Assembly (NCBI GenBank): GCA_963762165.1
Contig: CAVXJN010000003.1
Location: forward strand, 186,001-250,000
DNA from: CAVXJN01 sp963762165
GTDB lineage: Bacteria > Pseudomonadota > Gammaproteobacteria > JASBUN01
Direction of reading: 5' to 3'
Length of the DNA stretch: 64,000 nucleotides
In this document: one piece after another, positions 54,045 through 63,561 of the stretch
Layout: the number at the start of each line of letters is the position of its first letter
How positions within the stretch are numbered: the first letter of the stretch is position 1
Notes under the pieces: model-generated
Seen by the model: the letters and a program-made list of their open reading frames with translations, nothing else
What the model was told of the DNA's origin: nothing
The model's database searches: none
Translations under genes and position numbers: made by a program

Positions 54045-54092
54045 GCAGGGCCCCGACAACACCAACAACTCTTCACTCCCGGGAGACGCCCG

Positions 54093-55508
54093 ATGGATCT
54101 GCAAAGTACCTACAACTACAAGGTAGTGCGCCAGTTCACGATCATGACCGTGGTCTGGGGCATCGTCGGTATGCTGGTGGGCGTAGTGATCGCCGCTCAG
54201 CTAGTCTGGCCACAACTCAATTTCGACATTCCCTGGCTGACCTACAGCCGCCTGAGACCGCTGCATACCAATGCGGTTATTTTCGCCTTTGGCGGTTCAG
54301 CGCTGTTCGCAACCTCCTACTACGTGGTCCAGCGCACCTGCCAGACGCGGCTGTTCTCCGATGGTCTGGCGGCATTCACCTTCTGGGGATGGAACCTGAT
54401 CATTGTACTTGCGGCCATCACCCTGCCGTTGGGCATCACCACCAGCAAGGAATACGCCGAACTGGAATGGCCCATCGATATTTTGATCGCCATCGTCTGG
54501 GTTTCCTATGCGGTGGTGTTCTTCGGCACCATCTTCAAGCGCCGCACCCATCACATTTACGTCGCCAACTGGTTCTACGGCGCCTTCATTCTCACCATCG
54601 CGGTGCTGCACATCGTCAACAGCGCCGAAGTCCCGGCCGGATGGTTCAAATCCTATTCCGTGTATCCCGGCGCCATCGATGCCATGGTGCAATGGTGGTA
54701 CGGCCACAATGCCGTGGGCTTTTTCCTTACCGCAGGCTTTCTGGGCATGATGTACTACTTCGTGCCCAAACAGGCGGGCAGACCGATCTATTCCTACCGC
54801 CTTTCGGTGGTGCACTTCTGGGCGCTGATCTCCATCTACATGTGGGCCGGGCCGCACCATCTGCACTACACCGCGCTACCCGATTGGGCACAGTCCATCG
54901 GCATGGTGTTCTCCCTGATTCTGTTGGCGCCGTCCTGGGGCGGCATGATCAACGGCATCATGACCCTCTCCGGGGCCTGGCATAAGCTGCGCACCGACCC
55001 GATCCTGAAGTTTCTGATCGTCTCGCTGTCGTTTTACGGCATGTCCACCTTCGAGGGGCCGATGATGTCCATCAAGACGGTCAACTCGTTGTCCCACTAC
55101 ACCGACTGGACCATCGGCCACGTGCACTCCGGCGCCCTGGGCTGGGTGGCGATGATCACCATCGGCTCGATGTATTTCCTGGTACCGCGCCTGTTCGGCC
55201 GGGCGGAAATGCATTCGGTGAAACTCATCGACCTGCACTTCTGGGTCGCCACCATCGGCGTCGTGCTCTACATCGCCTCAATGTGGATCGCTGGTGTCAT
55301 GCAGGGCTTGATGTGGCGCGCGGTCAATGATGACGGCACGCTGACCTACAGCTTCGTCGAGAGCCTGGAGCGGATGTATCCCTATTACACCGTGCGCCTG
55401 CTCGGCGGCCTGCTGTTCCTCAGCGGCATGCTGATCATGGCCTACAACGTCTGGAAGACCGTCGCCGGCCAACGTCCCGCCGAAGCGACCATTCCGCAAA
55501 CCGCTTGA
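54093..55508 (+). CDS. ccoN: cbb3-type cytochrome c oxidase subunit I
   Basis: This 471-residue, twelve-helix protein is the catalytic subunit of the high-affinity terminal oxidase. His ligands of heme b, heme b3 and CuB appear in RLRPLHTNAVIFAFGG, WWYGHNAVGFFLTAGF, WAGPHHLHYTALPDWAQ and TDWTIGHVHSGALGW. It reduces oxygen at low concentration and pumps protons. GGGAG precedes the ATG. It is followed by ccoO after 12 bases. Confidence 0.97.
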   Translation: MDLQSTYNYKVVRQFTIMTVVWGIVGMLVGVVIAAQLVWPQLNFDIPWLTYSRLRPLHTNAVIFAFGGSALFATSYYVVQRTCQTRLFSDGLAAFTFWGWNLIIVLAAITLPLGITTSKEYAELEWPIDILIAIVWVSYAVVFFGTIFKRRTHHIYVANWFYGAFILTIAVLHIVNSAEVPAGWFKSYSVYPGAIDAMVQWWYGHNAVGFFLTAGFLGMMYYFVPKQAGRPIYSYRLSVVHFWALISIYMWAGPHHLHYTALPDWAQSIGMVFSLILLAPSWGGMINGIMTLSGAWHKLRTDPILKFLIVSLSFYGMSTFEGPMMSIKTVNSLSHYTDWTIGHVHSGALGWVAMITIGSMYFLVPRLFGRAEMHSVKLIDLHFWVATIGVVLYIASMWIAGVMQGLMWRAVNDDGTLTYSFVESLERMYPYYTVRLLGGLLFLSGMLIMAYNVWKTVAGQRPAEATIPQTA

Positions 55509-55520
55509 CAGGAGCACGCC

Positions 55521-56150
55521 ATGGGCCACGAAAAAATCGAAACCAATGCCGGCCTGCTGGCAATCCTGGTGCTGATCGTGATCAGCATCGGCGGGCTGGT
55601 GGAAATCGTGCCGCTGTTCTTCCTGAAAGAGACCACGGCGCCGGTGGAGGGGCTCAAGCCCTACAACGCCCTGCAGTTCGCCGGTCGCGATGTCTACGTC
55701 CGCGAAGGCTGTTACGTGTGTCATTCACAGATGATCCGGCCGTTTCGCGCCGAGACCGAACGCTACGGCCATTACTCGGTGGCCGGGGAATTCGTCTACG
55801 ACCACCCGTTCCAATGGGGATCGAAGCGCACCGGCCCGGACCTGGCGCGGGTCGGCGGCCGCTATTCCGACGACTGGCACCGGGTGCATTTGACCAATCC
55901 CCGCGACGTGGTACCGGAATCGAACATGCCGGGCTTTCCCTGGTTGTCCGAGAATCCCATCGATGCTCAGTCGCTGGTCAAGCGCATGAAAGTAGTCGAC
56001 GGGCTGGTGGCGGCCACGTGCAACGGCTGCGAACACTACAGCGAAGAACAACTCGCTGCCGTGCCTGAGCAGGTCAAAGGCAAGACCGAGATGGATGCCC
56101 TGATCGCCTACCTGCAGTATCTCGGCACCGCCATCAAGAGCAAACGGTAA
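55521..56150 (+). CDS. ccoO: cbb3-type cytochrome c oxidase subunit II
   Basis: This 209-residue subunit has one N-terminal membrane helix (LLAILVLIVISIGGLVEIVPLFF) and a periplasmic cytochrome c domain with the heme motif CYVCHSQ and an axial Met in ESNMPGFPWL. It passes electrons to CcoN. It lies between ccoN and ccoQ and has normal length. Confidence 0.96.
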   Translation: MGHEKIETNAGLLAILVLIVISIGGLVEIVPLFFLKETTAPVEGLKPYNALQFAGRDVYVREGCYVCHSQMIRPFRAETERYGHYSVAGEFVYDHPFQWGSKRTGPDLARVGGRYSDDWHRVHLTNPRDVVPESNMPGFPWLSENPIDAQSLVKRMKVVDGLVAATCNGCEHYSEEQLAAVPEQVKGKTEMDALIAYLQYLGTAIKSKR

Positions 56151-56154
56151 CGCC

Positions 56155-56349
56155 ATGGACCGGACCGATTTTCACATCGCCTACACCATCGTCATGCTAA
56201 TCGTGTTCATCGGCATCGTCGCCTGGGCATGGAGCGCGAAGCGCAAACGCGGTTTCCACGACGCCGCAAACCTGCCGTTTGCAGACGAACAACAAGACCT
56301 GCGCACCAGCGGAAACAATGCGCCGGAGAAGGAGAATCACCATGAGTAG
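56155..56349 (+). CDS. ccoQ: cbb3-type cytochrome c oxidase subunit CcoQ
   Basis: This 64-residue protein has one membrane helix (YTIVMLIVFIGIVAWAWSAK) and a short basic and polar tail. It stabilises the oxidase. It begins 4 bases after ccoO and its end overlaps the ccoP start by 8 bases. Confidence 0.88.
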   Translation: MDRTDFHIAYTIVMLIVFIGIVAWAWSAKRKRGFHDAANLPFADEQQDLRTSGNNAPEKENHHE

Positions 56350-57250
56350 CTTCTTTAGCTGGTTCGTGATCGTGCTCACCGTGGGCAACATCCTCGCCTG
56401 CCTGTGGCTGATACGCTGGTCCAGCAAACGCAGCCCCGGAGAAGCGGCCGCCGGTCAGGTAACGGGCCACACCTGGGACGAGAACCTGCAGGAATACAAC
56501 AATCCGCTGCCGCGCTGGTGGCTATGGCTGTTCTACATCACCATCGCTTTCGGTCTGGTGTATCTGGTGCTGTATCCGGGCCTGGGCAATTTCAAAGGTG
56601 TGCTGGGCTGGTCGCAGAAAGAGGCCTACCAGGGAGAAATGGCCGCCGCAGATGCCGAGTACGGCAAGATTTTCGCCGCCTATGCCGCACGGCCCATTCC
56701 CGAACTGGCAAAAGACGCCAAGGCGATGCAAGGCGGACAACGCCTGTTTCTGAATTACTGCGCACAGTGCCACGGCTCCGATGCCGGGGGCGGCCCCGGA
56801 TTCCCGAGCCTCAAGGACGACGCCTGGTTATACGGCGGCTCGCCGGAAGTGATCCAGACCACGATTCTCGACGGCCGCCAGGGCAACATGCCCCCCATGG
56901 CAGCGGCCATCGGCGGCGAACAGGGCGTCGACGAGGTGGCCAACTATGTGCTCAGCTTGAGCGGCCAGCCGCACGACGCGCAACTGGCGGAAGCGGGCAA
57001 GCCAAAGTTCGCGGTGTGCGCGGCTTGTCACGGCATGGACGGCAAGGGCAGCCTCGCCAACGGCAACCCGGCGCTGGGGGCGCCGAACCTGACCGACAGC
57101 GCCTGGCTCTTTGGCGGATCCCTGGGTGCCATCAAAAAGACCATCACCGAGGGACGCAGCGGCAAGATGCCGGCGCACCGGGATTTCCTTGGCGAGGATA
57201 AGGTGCACTTGCTGGCCGCCTATGTCTACAGCCTGTCCCACCAACAGTAA
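56342..57250 (+). CDS. ccoP: cbb3-type cytochrome c oxidase subunit III (diheme cytochrome c)
   Basis: This 302-residue subunit has two N-terminal hydrophobic segments and two cytochrome c domains with heme motifs CAQCHGS and CAACHGM, each followed by its axial Met region (GNMPPMA; GKMPAHRD). It takes electrons from soluble cytochromes. I place the start at 56342, after a GGAGAA, rather than an upstream in-frame ATG inside ccoQ. Length and order match the classical ccoNOQP. Confidence 0.95.
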   Translation: MSSFFSWFVIVLTVGNILACLWLIRWSSKRSPGEAAAGQVTGHTWDENLQEYNNPLPRWWLWLFYITIAFGLVYLVLYPGLGNFKGVLGWSQKEAYQGEMAAADAEYGKIFAAYAARPIPELAKDAKAMQGGQRLFLNYCAQCHGSDAGGGPGFPSLKDDAWLYGGSPEVIQTTILDGRQGNMPPMAAAIGGEQGVDEVANYVLSLSGQPHDAQLAEAGKPKFAVCAACHGMDGKGSLANGNPALGAPNLTDSAWLFGGSLGAIKKTITEGRSGKMPAHRDFLGEDKVHLLAAYVYSLSHQQ

Positions 57251-57271
57251 CACCGGCGAGAGACGCGCATC

Positions 57272-57571
57272 ATGAGCCAATCGCACCCGCGCAGGCGCAA
57301 AACCGACACCCCTGCGGTGCAACGGGCGGCGGCCGTGCTATGGCCATCGTTTTTGATGGCCGGGGTGGCGACCGTGGTGTTCTTCACCGCGTTCGACCCC
57401 CAGGACCTGGCGCTTTCTATGGGCTTTGTCGAACCGGTCAGCCGCTTGGGTTCGTACACCATCGGTTTCTTTTTGTTCTGGCTGTTGACCCTGTCGTCGT
57501 CGGTATTGACCTGCTATTTCCAGCGCCCTTGCCACACCGCGCGCCCGTCCGCGGCGCCCGAACAACCTTGA
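57272..57571 (+). CDS. Hypothetical two-helix membrane protein in the cco cluster
   Basis: This 99-residue protein has two hydrophobic segments (SFLMAGVATVVFFTAF and YTIGFFLFWLLTLSSSVLTC) joined by an acidic loop. I do not recognise a named family, although similar small proteins lie between ccoP and ccoG in some Gammaproteobacteria. It begins 21 bases after ccoP and ends 10 bases before ccoG, so it is part of the operon and may assist oxidase assembly. Confidence 0.6.
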   Translation: MSQSHPRRRKTDTPAVQRAAAVLWPSFLMAGVATVVFFTAFDPQDLALSMGFVEPVSRLGSYTIGFFLFWLLTLSSSVLTCYFQRPCHTARPSAAPEQP

Positions 57572-57581
57572 TCCGCTCGCC

Positions 57582-59018
57582 ATGAATCAACCTACCGCTA
57601 ACAAGCAGGGTTCGGCGGCTTCGCGCGCAGACGCCGGGCCGATCCCAGACGAACTCTACGCAAAGCATAAAAAAGTCTATCCGCGCGAAGTGCATGGCGT
57701 GTTCGCAAATCTGCGGGTCACCGGCGTGGTGGTGCTGTTGGGCCTGTATTACGGTCTGGCGTGGCTGCCCTGGGCAGGTCGCCAGGCAGTGCTGTTCGAT
57801 CTGCCGGCGCGCAAGTTCTATATCTTCGACTGGGTGTTCTGGCCCCAGGATTTCTTTTACCTGGCGCTGCTGTTGATCCTGGCTGCGGTTTCGCTGTTCT
57901 TTTTCACCGCCATTGCCGGTCGCCTGTGGTGCGGCTATGCCTGTCCGCAAACGGTATGGACGGAAATTTTCTTGTGGATGGAACGCAAGATCGAAGGCGA
58001 CCGTCCGCAGCAGATGAAGCTGGATCGAGGTGCCTGGAATGCGCGAAAACTACGGCTGAAACTGAGCAAACACGCCGTCTGGATCGCGTTCTCGCTTTGG
58101 ACCGGATTCACTTTCGTCGGCTATTTCACGCCGATCCGCGAGCTGTGGGGCTCGGTCTGGAGCTTCGACCTCGGTCCATGGGAAACCTTCTGGGTCCTGT
58201 TCTACGGTTTCGCCACCTACGGCAACGCCGGCTGGATGCGCGAGCAGGTGTGCATCTACATGTGCCCGTATGCCCGCTTCCAGAGCGCCATGTTCGATCG
58301 CGACACCTTGATCATCTCCTACGATGAGGACCGCGGCGAACCGCGGGGCTCGCGCAAGAAGGGTGCCGATCACCAAGCCGCTCGGCCTGGGCGACTGCAT
58401 CGACTGCACGCTGTGCGTGCAGGTCTGCCCCACCGGCATCGACATCCGCAACGGCCTGCAATACCAGTGCATCGGTTGCGCTGCCTGCATCGATGTCTGC
58501 GATCAGGTGATGGACAAGATGGGCTATCCCAAGGGCCTGATCCGCTACACCACCGAAAACGCCATGAGCCGGCGGCAGAACCCGTGTGCTGCGGCCACGC
58601 GTATCGTGATCTATTCGGTGATCCTGGCGCTGATGGTGGGCGTCCTGGCGTGGGCGCTTGGCAACCCGGGTACCGGTGGAGCTGGACATCATCCGCGACC
58701 GCAACGCGCTGTACCGCATGGCGCCGGCCGGACTGGTGGAAAACGTCTACACCCTGCGCCTGGTGAATATGTACGACCAACCGCGCACCTTCCGCATCGG
58801 CGTCGAAGGCCTGGAAGGTCTGCAGCTGATCAATCGCTACGGTGATGTCGAGGTGCCGGCCGGCTCGGTGCGCACCCTCGACGTACAGGTCAGGATCGAT
58901 CCGGTGCTGCTGCGCCGGGCCAGTTCGAAAATCGAATTCACATTGGAAACGCGTCGATTCCGGCGAGCACCTCGAGATCGAACAGGACGCACGATTCATC
59001 GGTCCGGTATCCAGATAA
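57582..59018 (+). pseudogene. ccoG: Cytochrome oxidase accessory protein CcoG (FixG), three frameshifts
   Basis: About 480 residues. The first frame has the N-terminus and five helices with CGYACPQTVWTEIFLWMER; the next frame has the ferredoxin motifs CIDCTLCVQVCPTGIDIRNG and CIGCAACIDVCDQV; the third has the periplasmic C-terminal domain (VPVELDIIRDRNALYR). The final FIGPVSR appears in a fourth segment. Breaks near 58373, 58658 and 58960 are each repaired by dropping one base. CcoG handles copper reduction for cbb3 assembly. It is probably intact in the real organism. Confidence 0.82.
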
Positions 59019-59043
59019 ATCCGCAAACAAGAGCATCGTCGCC

Positions 59044-59546
59044 ATGACCCATACCGCACCACCGCCGCCCTGGTACCGTCAATTCTGGCCGTGGTTTCTG
59101 ATCGCGCTGCCGGCCACCGCAGTGGTGGCGGGAATCAGCACCTTGGTGATCGCCACCTATGAACCTGACGGTGTCGTGGTGGACGACTATTACAAACAGG
59201 GCTTGGCCATCAATCAGGACCTGGACCGGGACCACAAAGCCGCACAACTGGCGCTGCATGCCCGGGTGCAAATCCATTCCGACGGGCTGCTTGCGATCGC
59301 GCTGCAGGGCAAAGTCCATCGATCGCCTGGCGGCGCTGCAGGTGTCCTGCTGCATCCGACCAAAGCCGGGCGCGACCAGGTCACGGTCGCGCAGCGTGCC
59401 GCGGACGGCAGTTCCAAGCCAAGCTGCAGACCCTGGAGCCGGCCAACTGGCATGTCATGATCGAGCCGATGGACAAGCGCTGGCGCCTGCAGGGCCGGTT
59501 GCAATGGCCGCAGCACCAATCGGTCGCGCTCGCCGCCGCGCCGTAG
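59044..59546 (+). pseudogene. ccoH: CcoH/FixH cbb3-oxidase assembly protein, frameshifted
   Basis: The first part has a short N-terminus, one membrane helix (WFLIALPATAVVAGISTLVI) and the family VVVDDYYKQGLAINQDLDRD block. The beta domain then continues in other frames (DRLAALQV, AKLQTLEPANWHVMIEPMDKRWRLQGRL). At least two single-base shifts break it, near 59315 and 59420. The stop codon at 59546 closes the last frame. It lies 25 bases after ccoG; the usual ccoI and ccoS genes are not in the window after it. Confidence 0.75.
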
Positions 59547-59604
59547 CGTCGGCACGGCACGGCGCGCGGTTGAAGATCGAAGATCGGAAGCCGGGGGGTG
59601 GCGC

Positions 59605-60063
59605 TCACCCGTCGGGCGGCGGCACCTGCAACCAAAAGGTCACCGGACCGTCATTGGTGAGGCTGACCTGCATGTCGGCGCCGAAGCGGCCGGTCTCCAC
59701 CCGCGGAAATGCGGCGCACGCCCGCTGCACCAGTGCCTCGAACAAGCGCCGGCCGGTTTCGGGAGCCGCGGCGGGCGTGAAACTGGCGCGGTTGCCTTTG
59801 CGGGTATCTGCCGCCAATGTGAACTGCGGCACCAGCAATAAACCCCCGTCCTGCCAGGTCGCGCAGGCTACGAGTTCATGCGCCCGTCGGCGTCGGCGAA
59901 CACTCGATAGCCCGAGTATTCGCTCGAGCAGCCGCTGCGCCTGCGCCGTGCGGTCGCCGCGCTCGCACTGCGATCAACGCCAGAATACCGGGGCCGATTG
60001 CTCCACCGTTTCGCCGCCGACCTCAACGCGCGCCTCGCGCACCCGCTGCAGCAGCGCGATCAT
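59605..60063 (-). pseudogene. dtd: D-aminoacyl-tRNA deacylase, multiple frameshifts
   Basis: The start MIALLQRVREARVEVGGE, the middle ERGDRTAQAQRLLERILG and YRVFADADGRMN, and the end VPQFTLAADTRKGNR and VSLTNDGPVTFWL are all strongly Dtd-like, including the catalytic Thr-containing FTLAADT block. They lie in different frames: at least four one-base shifts between 59840 and 60010. The ATG overlaps the stop of pip (ATGA). Dtd removes D-amino acids mischarged on tRNA. Confidence 0.78.
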
Positions 60064-61011
60064 TGCAACCGCTGCAGCATATCGTTGGTGGCGCGAATCA
60101 AGGCGTCGACAATGGCCGGCTCGGAGGCGGCATGGCCGGCGTCGGGCAGGATTTCCAAGCGCGCTTGCGGCCAGGCCTGATGCAGGGCCCAGGCTTGCTC
60201 CACCGGGCAGACCATGTCGTAGCGGCCGTGGACGATCACCCCGGGGATGTCGGCCAGTTTATGTGCATCGCGCAGGATTTGGTCGGGTTCGAGGAAACAA
60301 TCATTGACGAAATAGTGGCTTTCGATCCGGGCCAGGCTCAGCGCCGTGTACGGACCGGCAAAGTGTTCCACCAACTCGTGGCTGGGCAACAAGCTGGCGC
60401 AGCGCCCCTCCCAGGTCGACCAGGCCTTGGCTGCCGCCATGCGTCCAACTTCGTCGTCACCCACCAAACGCCCGTGGTAGGCACGCAGCAGATCGCCACG
60501 CTCGGCCTCCGGGATGAGCTCGAGGAAATCGCGCCAGTAGTCGGGAAACACGCGGCTGGCGCCCTCCTGGTAGAACCAGGCGATATCGCCGAACCGGCAC
60601 AAGAAAATGCCCCGCAAGCACCAGACCGAGCACCCGTTGCGGATGGGTTTCGGCATACACCAAGCCCAGGGTCGAACCCCATGAGCCTCCGAACACCAAC
60701 CAGCGATCGATGTCGAGATGCGCTCGCACGCGCTCCAGGTCTGCGACCAGATCCCACGTGGTGTTGTCCTGCAGCTCGGCATGAGGTGCGGATTTGCCGC
60801 ACCCGCGCTGGTCGAGCAGCACGATCCGATAACGCTCCGGATCGAAGAACTGACGATGATAGGGCGCGATCCCGCCGCCGGGGCCGCCGTGCAAAAACAC
60901 CACCGGAACGCCGTCGGGATTGCCGCACTCCTCGACGTACACGGTATGCCGATCGTCCATGGCAAAAGTGTGCGTAACGTAAGGCTGTATCGCTGGATAA
61001 AGTCGTAACAT
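60060..61011 (-). pseudogene. pip: Proline iminopeptidase, one frameshift
   Basis: The product would have 316 residues and an alpha/beta-hydrolase fold. It begins MLRLYPAIQPYVTHTFAMDD, and has the oxyanion HGGPGGG, the DQRGCGKS block, the nucleophile Ser in FGGSWGSTLGLVY, IVHGRYDMVCP and the catalytic His in PDAGHAASEP. A single extra base near 60616 splits the gene after VLGLVL. Pip releases N-terminal proline from peptides. It precedes dtd with an ATGA overlap, the same order as in other Proteobacteria. Confidence 0.82.
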
Positions 61012-61343
61012 GCTTCAGACCGTGGTTGCAGACTTATGTGATGCGCCGCCAGCCACCCTGCAAGGCGCGGAACCGTAATCATACCGAAGCGAGCAAGGTA
61101 TTATGCCGGTGCCGTGCGGGCAACCGCTGCGGCGCCGTGTCGGGCCGACCGCCGCCAGCATAGGTGGCGGAGCCGATCCCCGCAGCACGGAAGGAACGTG
61201 GCGCCGATCGACAACGCCAGACAGCGACCGGCTGGCCCGATCGCCGCGCGCCGAGATTTCGACTGCGCGGACCCCCAACGATCTGATTAATCTACAGTTT
61301 GCAGATTTTAGACCCGTGACGGAAGCGACGCGCGGGCGCCATT

Positions 61344-61361
61344 TGTAGGAAATTTCCTACA
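61344..61361. promoter_or_regulatory. GacA/UvrY-type upstream activating site
   Basis: TGTAGGAAATTTCCTACA is a perfect 18-bp palindrome. It has the TGTARG-N6-CYTACA form of the binding site known for GacA/UvrY/LetA response regulators in front of the small RNAs RsmY/RsmZ/CsrB. It stands about 30-60 bases ahead of the structured RNA below. Confidence 0.7.
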
Positions 61362-61389
61362 TAAACTGTAGCGGTTGTCTGACATTCAC

Positions 61390-61569
61390 GACGATCGAAT
61401 CCTGGCAATATGCGCGGGTCGTGTCTTGGGACAGACGCGACCAGGAACGCGGTCAGCCGCGACTTCAGGGAAGCAGATTGCGCACCGCCGGCAGGAGCCG
61501 GGCGGTACGTCTCATCACCAGGCCAATTGGCCGAACCCCGGCTCTTGCAGCCGGGGTTCAATTTTTTCT
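61390..61569 (+). ncRNA. Candidate Csr/Rsm-type regulatory small RNA (RsmY/RsmZ/CsrB-like)
   Basis: No open frame of note is present, but the plus strand folds into successive hairpins: GGTCGTGTC-loop-GACA...CGACC (61417-61442), CGCGG/CCGCG (61448-61461), CCGCCGGC/GCC(G)GGCGG (61485-61505), the palindrome GGCCAATTGGCC (61521-61532) and a terminator. GGA motifs occur in or between the stems (GGGA at 61428 in a loop, AGGA at 61443, GGGA at 61468, AGGA at 61493 in a loop). This is the layout of RNAs that sequester CsrA/RsmA. A GacA-type site is upstream and an intrinsic terminator is at the end. The 5' end is estimated. Confidence 0.6.
61534..61569 (+). terminator. Rho-independent terminator (plus strand)
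   Basis: AACCCCGGCT pairs perfectly with AGCCGGGGTT around a 5-base loop, followed by CAATTTTTTCTT on the plus strand. The T-run is only on that strand, so it ends a plus-strand transcript, not typA. Confidence 0.85.
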
Positions 61570-61588
61570 TGTCAGACCGGTTCGATTG

Positions 61589-63400
61589 TCACGCCCGCGC
61601 GGCGCGTTTGCGTTCATGCTCGGCGCGCATCTTCTTGCGCAGCCGCAAATGATGGGGCGTGACTTCGACCAACTCGTCGTCGTCCACAAACTCCAGCGCC
61701 TGCTCCAAACTCATGCGCACCGGCGGCGTGAGGAGGATATTTTCATCCGAACCCGCCGCACGAATATTGGTGAGCTGCTTGGCCTTCAGGGGATTGACCA
61801 CCAGATCGTTGTCTCGGGAATGAATACCGATGATCATACCCTCGTACACCTCTTCGCCTGGACCGATCACCATGCGCCCGCGTTCCTGCAGGTTGAACAG
61901 CGCATAGGCCAGCGCCTTGCCGCTGCCATTGGCGATCAACACGCCGTTGATACGCTGACCGAGAATGCCCTTCTTCACCGGCGCGTAATGATCGAATACG
62001 TGGTGCATCAAGCCTGTGCCCTGGGTGGCGGTGAGGAATTCGGTGCGGAATCCGATCAGGCCCCGCGCCGGAATCAGGTAGTCGAGTCGCACCCGGCCTT
62101 TACCATCGGGCACCATGTTCTTCAGCTCACCGCCACGGGCACCGAGGCGTTCCATCACCGTGCCCTGGTGCACGTCTTCGACATCCACGGTCAGCTGTTC
62201 GTAGGGTTCGTGCCGTTCGCCTTCGATTTCGCGCACGATCACTTCGGGCCGCGATACGCCCAGCTCGTAGCCTTCTCTGCGCATGTTCTCGATCAGGATC
62301 GACAGGTGCAGCTCGCCACGGCCGGACACACGGAATTTGTCCGGGTCTTCACCTTCTTCCACCCGCAGCGCGACGTTGTGCACCAATTCGCGCTGCAGCC
62401 GATCACGTAGCTGCCGGGACGTGACGTATTTTCCGTCACGGCCGACGAACGGCGAGTCGTTGACTTGGAAGGTCATGCTCACCGTAGGCTCGTCGACGCT
62501 GAGCGGCGGCATCGCCTCGACCTGATTCGGGTCGCACAAGGTATCGGAGATGTTCAGGGTTTCGATACCGGTAAAAGCAATGATGTCACCCGCTTCGGCT
62601 TCCGGCACTTCGACGCGTTCCAGTCCGTGAAACCCCAACACCTGCAGCACGCGCCCGTTGCGACGCTCGCCCTCGCGGTCGATGATCGTGACCTGGGTGT
62701 TGGTGCGGACGCGGCCGCGGGTGATGCGCCCGATGCCGATGACGCCGACGTAGCTGCTGTAGTCCAGCGAACTGACCTGCAGCTGCAGCGGCCCCTCGAG
62801 GTCCACTTCGGGCGGCGCCACGCGGTCGACAATAGTCTGGAACAGCGGCGTCATGTCGCCTTCGCGGACACTGGAATCGGCGCTCGCGTATCCGTTCAGC
62901 GCCGAGGCGTAGACCACCGGAAAGTCGAGCTGCGCATCGTTGGCGCCCAGGCGATCGAACAGATCGAAGGTTTGATCCAATACCCAGTCCGGACGCGCGC
63001 CCGGGCGGTCGATCTTGTTGATGACCACGATCGGCTTGAGACCCCGGGCCAACGCCTTCTGGGTGACGAAGCGGGTCTGGGGCATGGGACCATCGACCGC
63101 ATCCACCAGCAACAGTACCGAATCCACCATCGACAGCACCCGTTCCACCTCACCGCCAAAGTCCGCGTGTCCCGGGGTGTCGACGATGTTGATCTGGTAA
63201 GCATTCCACTGGATGGAAGTATTCTTGGCGAGGATGGTGATACCGCGCTCGCGCTCCAGCTCGTTGGAATCCATCATCCGCTCCTGCACTGGCGCGCGCG
63301 CGTCCAGGGTGCCGGATTGCGACAGCAATTTGTCGACCAGTGTGGTCTTGCCATGGTCGACGTGGGCGATGATGGCGATGTTGCGGAGTTTCTCGATCAC
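61589..63400 (-). CDS. typA: Ribosome-associated GTPase TypA/BipA
   Basis: This 603-residue translational GTPase has the P-loop AHVDHGKTT, the RERGITI switch I region, DTPGHADFGGEVER (switch II), NKID for guanine recognition, then EF-Tu-like domain II, two EF-G-like domains and the BipA-specific C-terminal domain with PPVRMSLEQALEFV. It assists 50S assembly and low-temperature or stress growth. It starts at an ATG at 63400; the region to the neighbouring gene holds its promoter. Confidence 0.96.
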   Translation of the reverse strand: MIEKLRNIAIIAHVDHGKTTLVDKLLSQSGTLDARAPVQERMMDSNELERERGITILAKNTSIQWNAYQINIVDTPGHADFGGEVERVLSMVDSVLLLVDAVDGPMPQTRFVTQKALARGLKPIVVINKIDRPGARPDWVLDQTFDLFDRLGANDAQLDFPVVYASALNGYASADSSVREGDMTPLFQTIVDRVAPPEVDLEGPLQLQVSSLDYSSYVGVIGIGRITRGRVRTNTQVTIIDREGERRNGRVLQVLGFHGLERVEVPEAEAGDIIAFTGIETLNISDTLCDPNQVEAMPPLSVDEPTVSMTFQVNDSPFVGRDGKYVTSRQLRDRLQRELVHNVALRVEEGEDPDKFRVSGRGELHLSILIENMRREGYELGVSRPEVIVREIEGERHEPYEQLTVDVEDVHQGTVMERLGARGGELKNMVPDGKGRVRLDYLIPARGLIGFRTEFLTATQGTGLMHHVFDHYAPVKKGILGQRINGVLIANGSGKALAYALFNLQERGRMVIGPGEEVYEGMIIGIHSRDNDLVVNPLKAKQLTNIRAAGSDENILLTPPVRMSLEQALEFVDDDELVEVTPHHLRLRKKMRAEHERKRAARA

Positions 63401-63561
63401 GGTATCTGTACTTTTTTGTGTGGCGCCCGGCGCGGGCTGGCGGATTATATTGCACCTGCGCTGGCATCGCTATGGCAAAAGCGGCGGAACCGCAAACCTT
63501 TGTGAACCGTTCGCGGCTGCGCGACGACCCCCGTGCCATGCCTCCGACGCGGGGATGGAGA

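Noticed and set aside
61534..61569. Terminator of typA
   Set aside because: The T-run is on the plus strand, whereas typA is transcribed on the minus strand; the minus-strand side lacks a U-tract.
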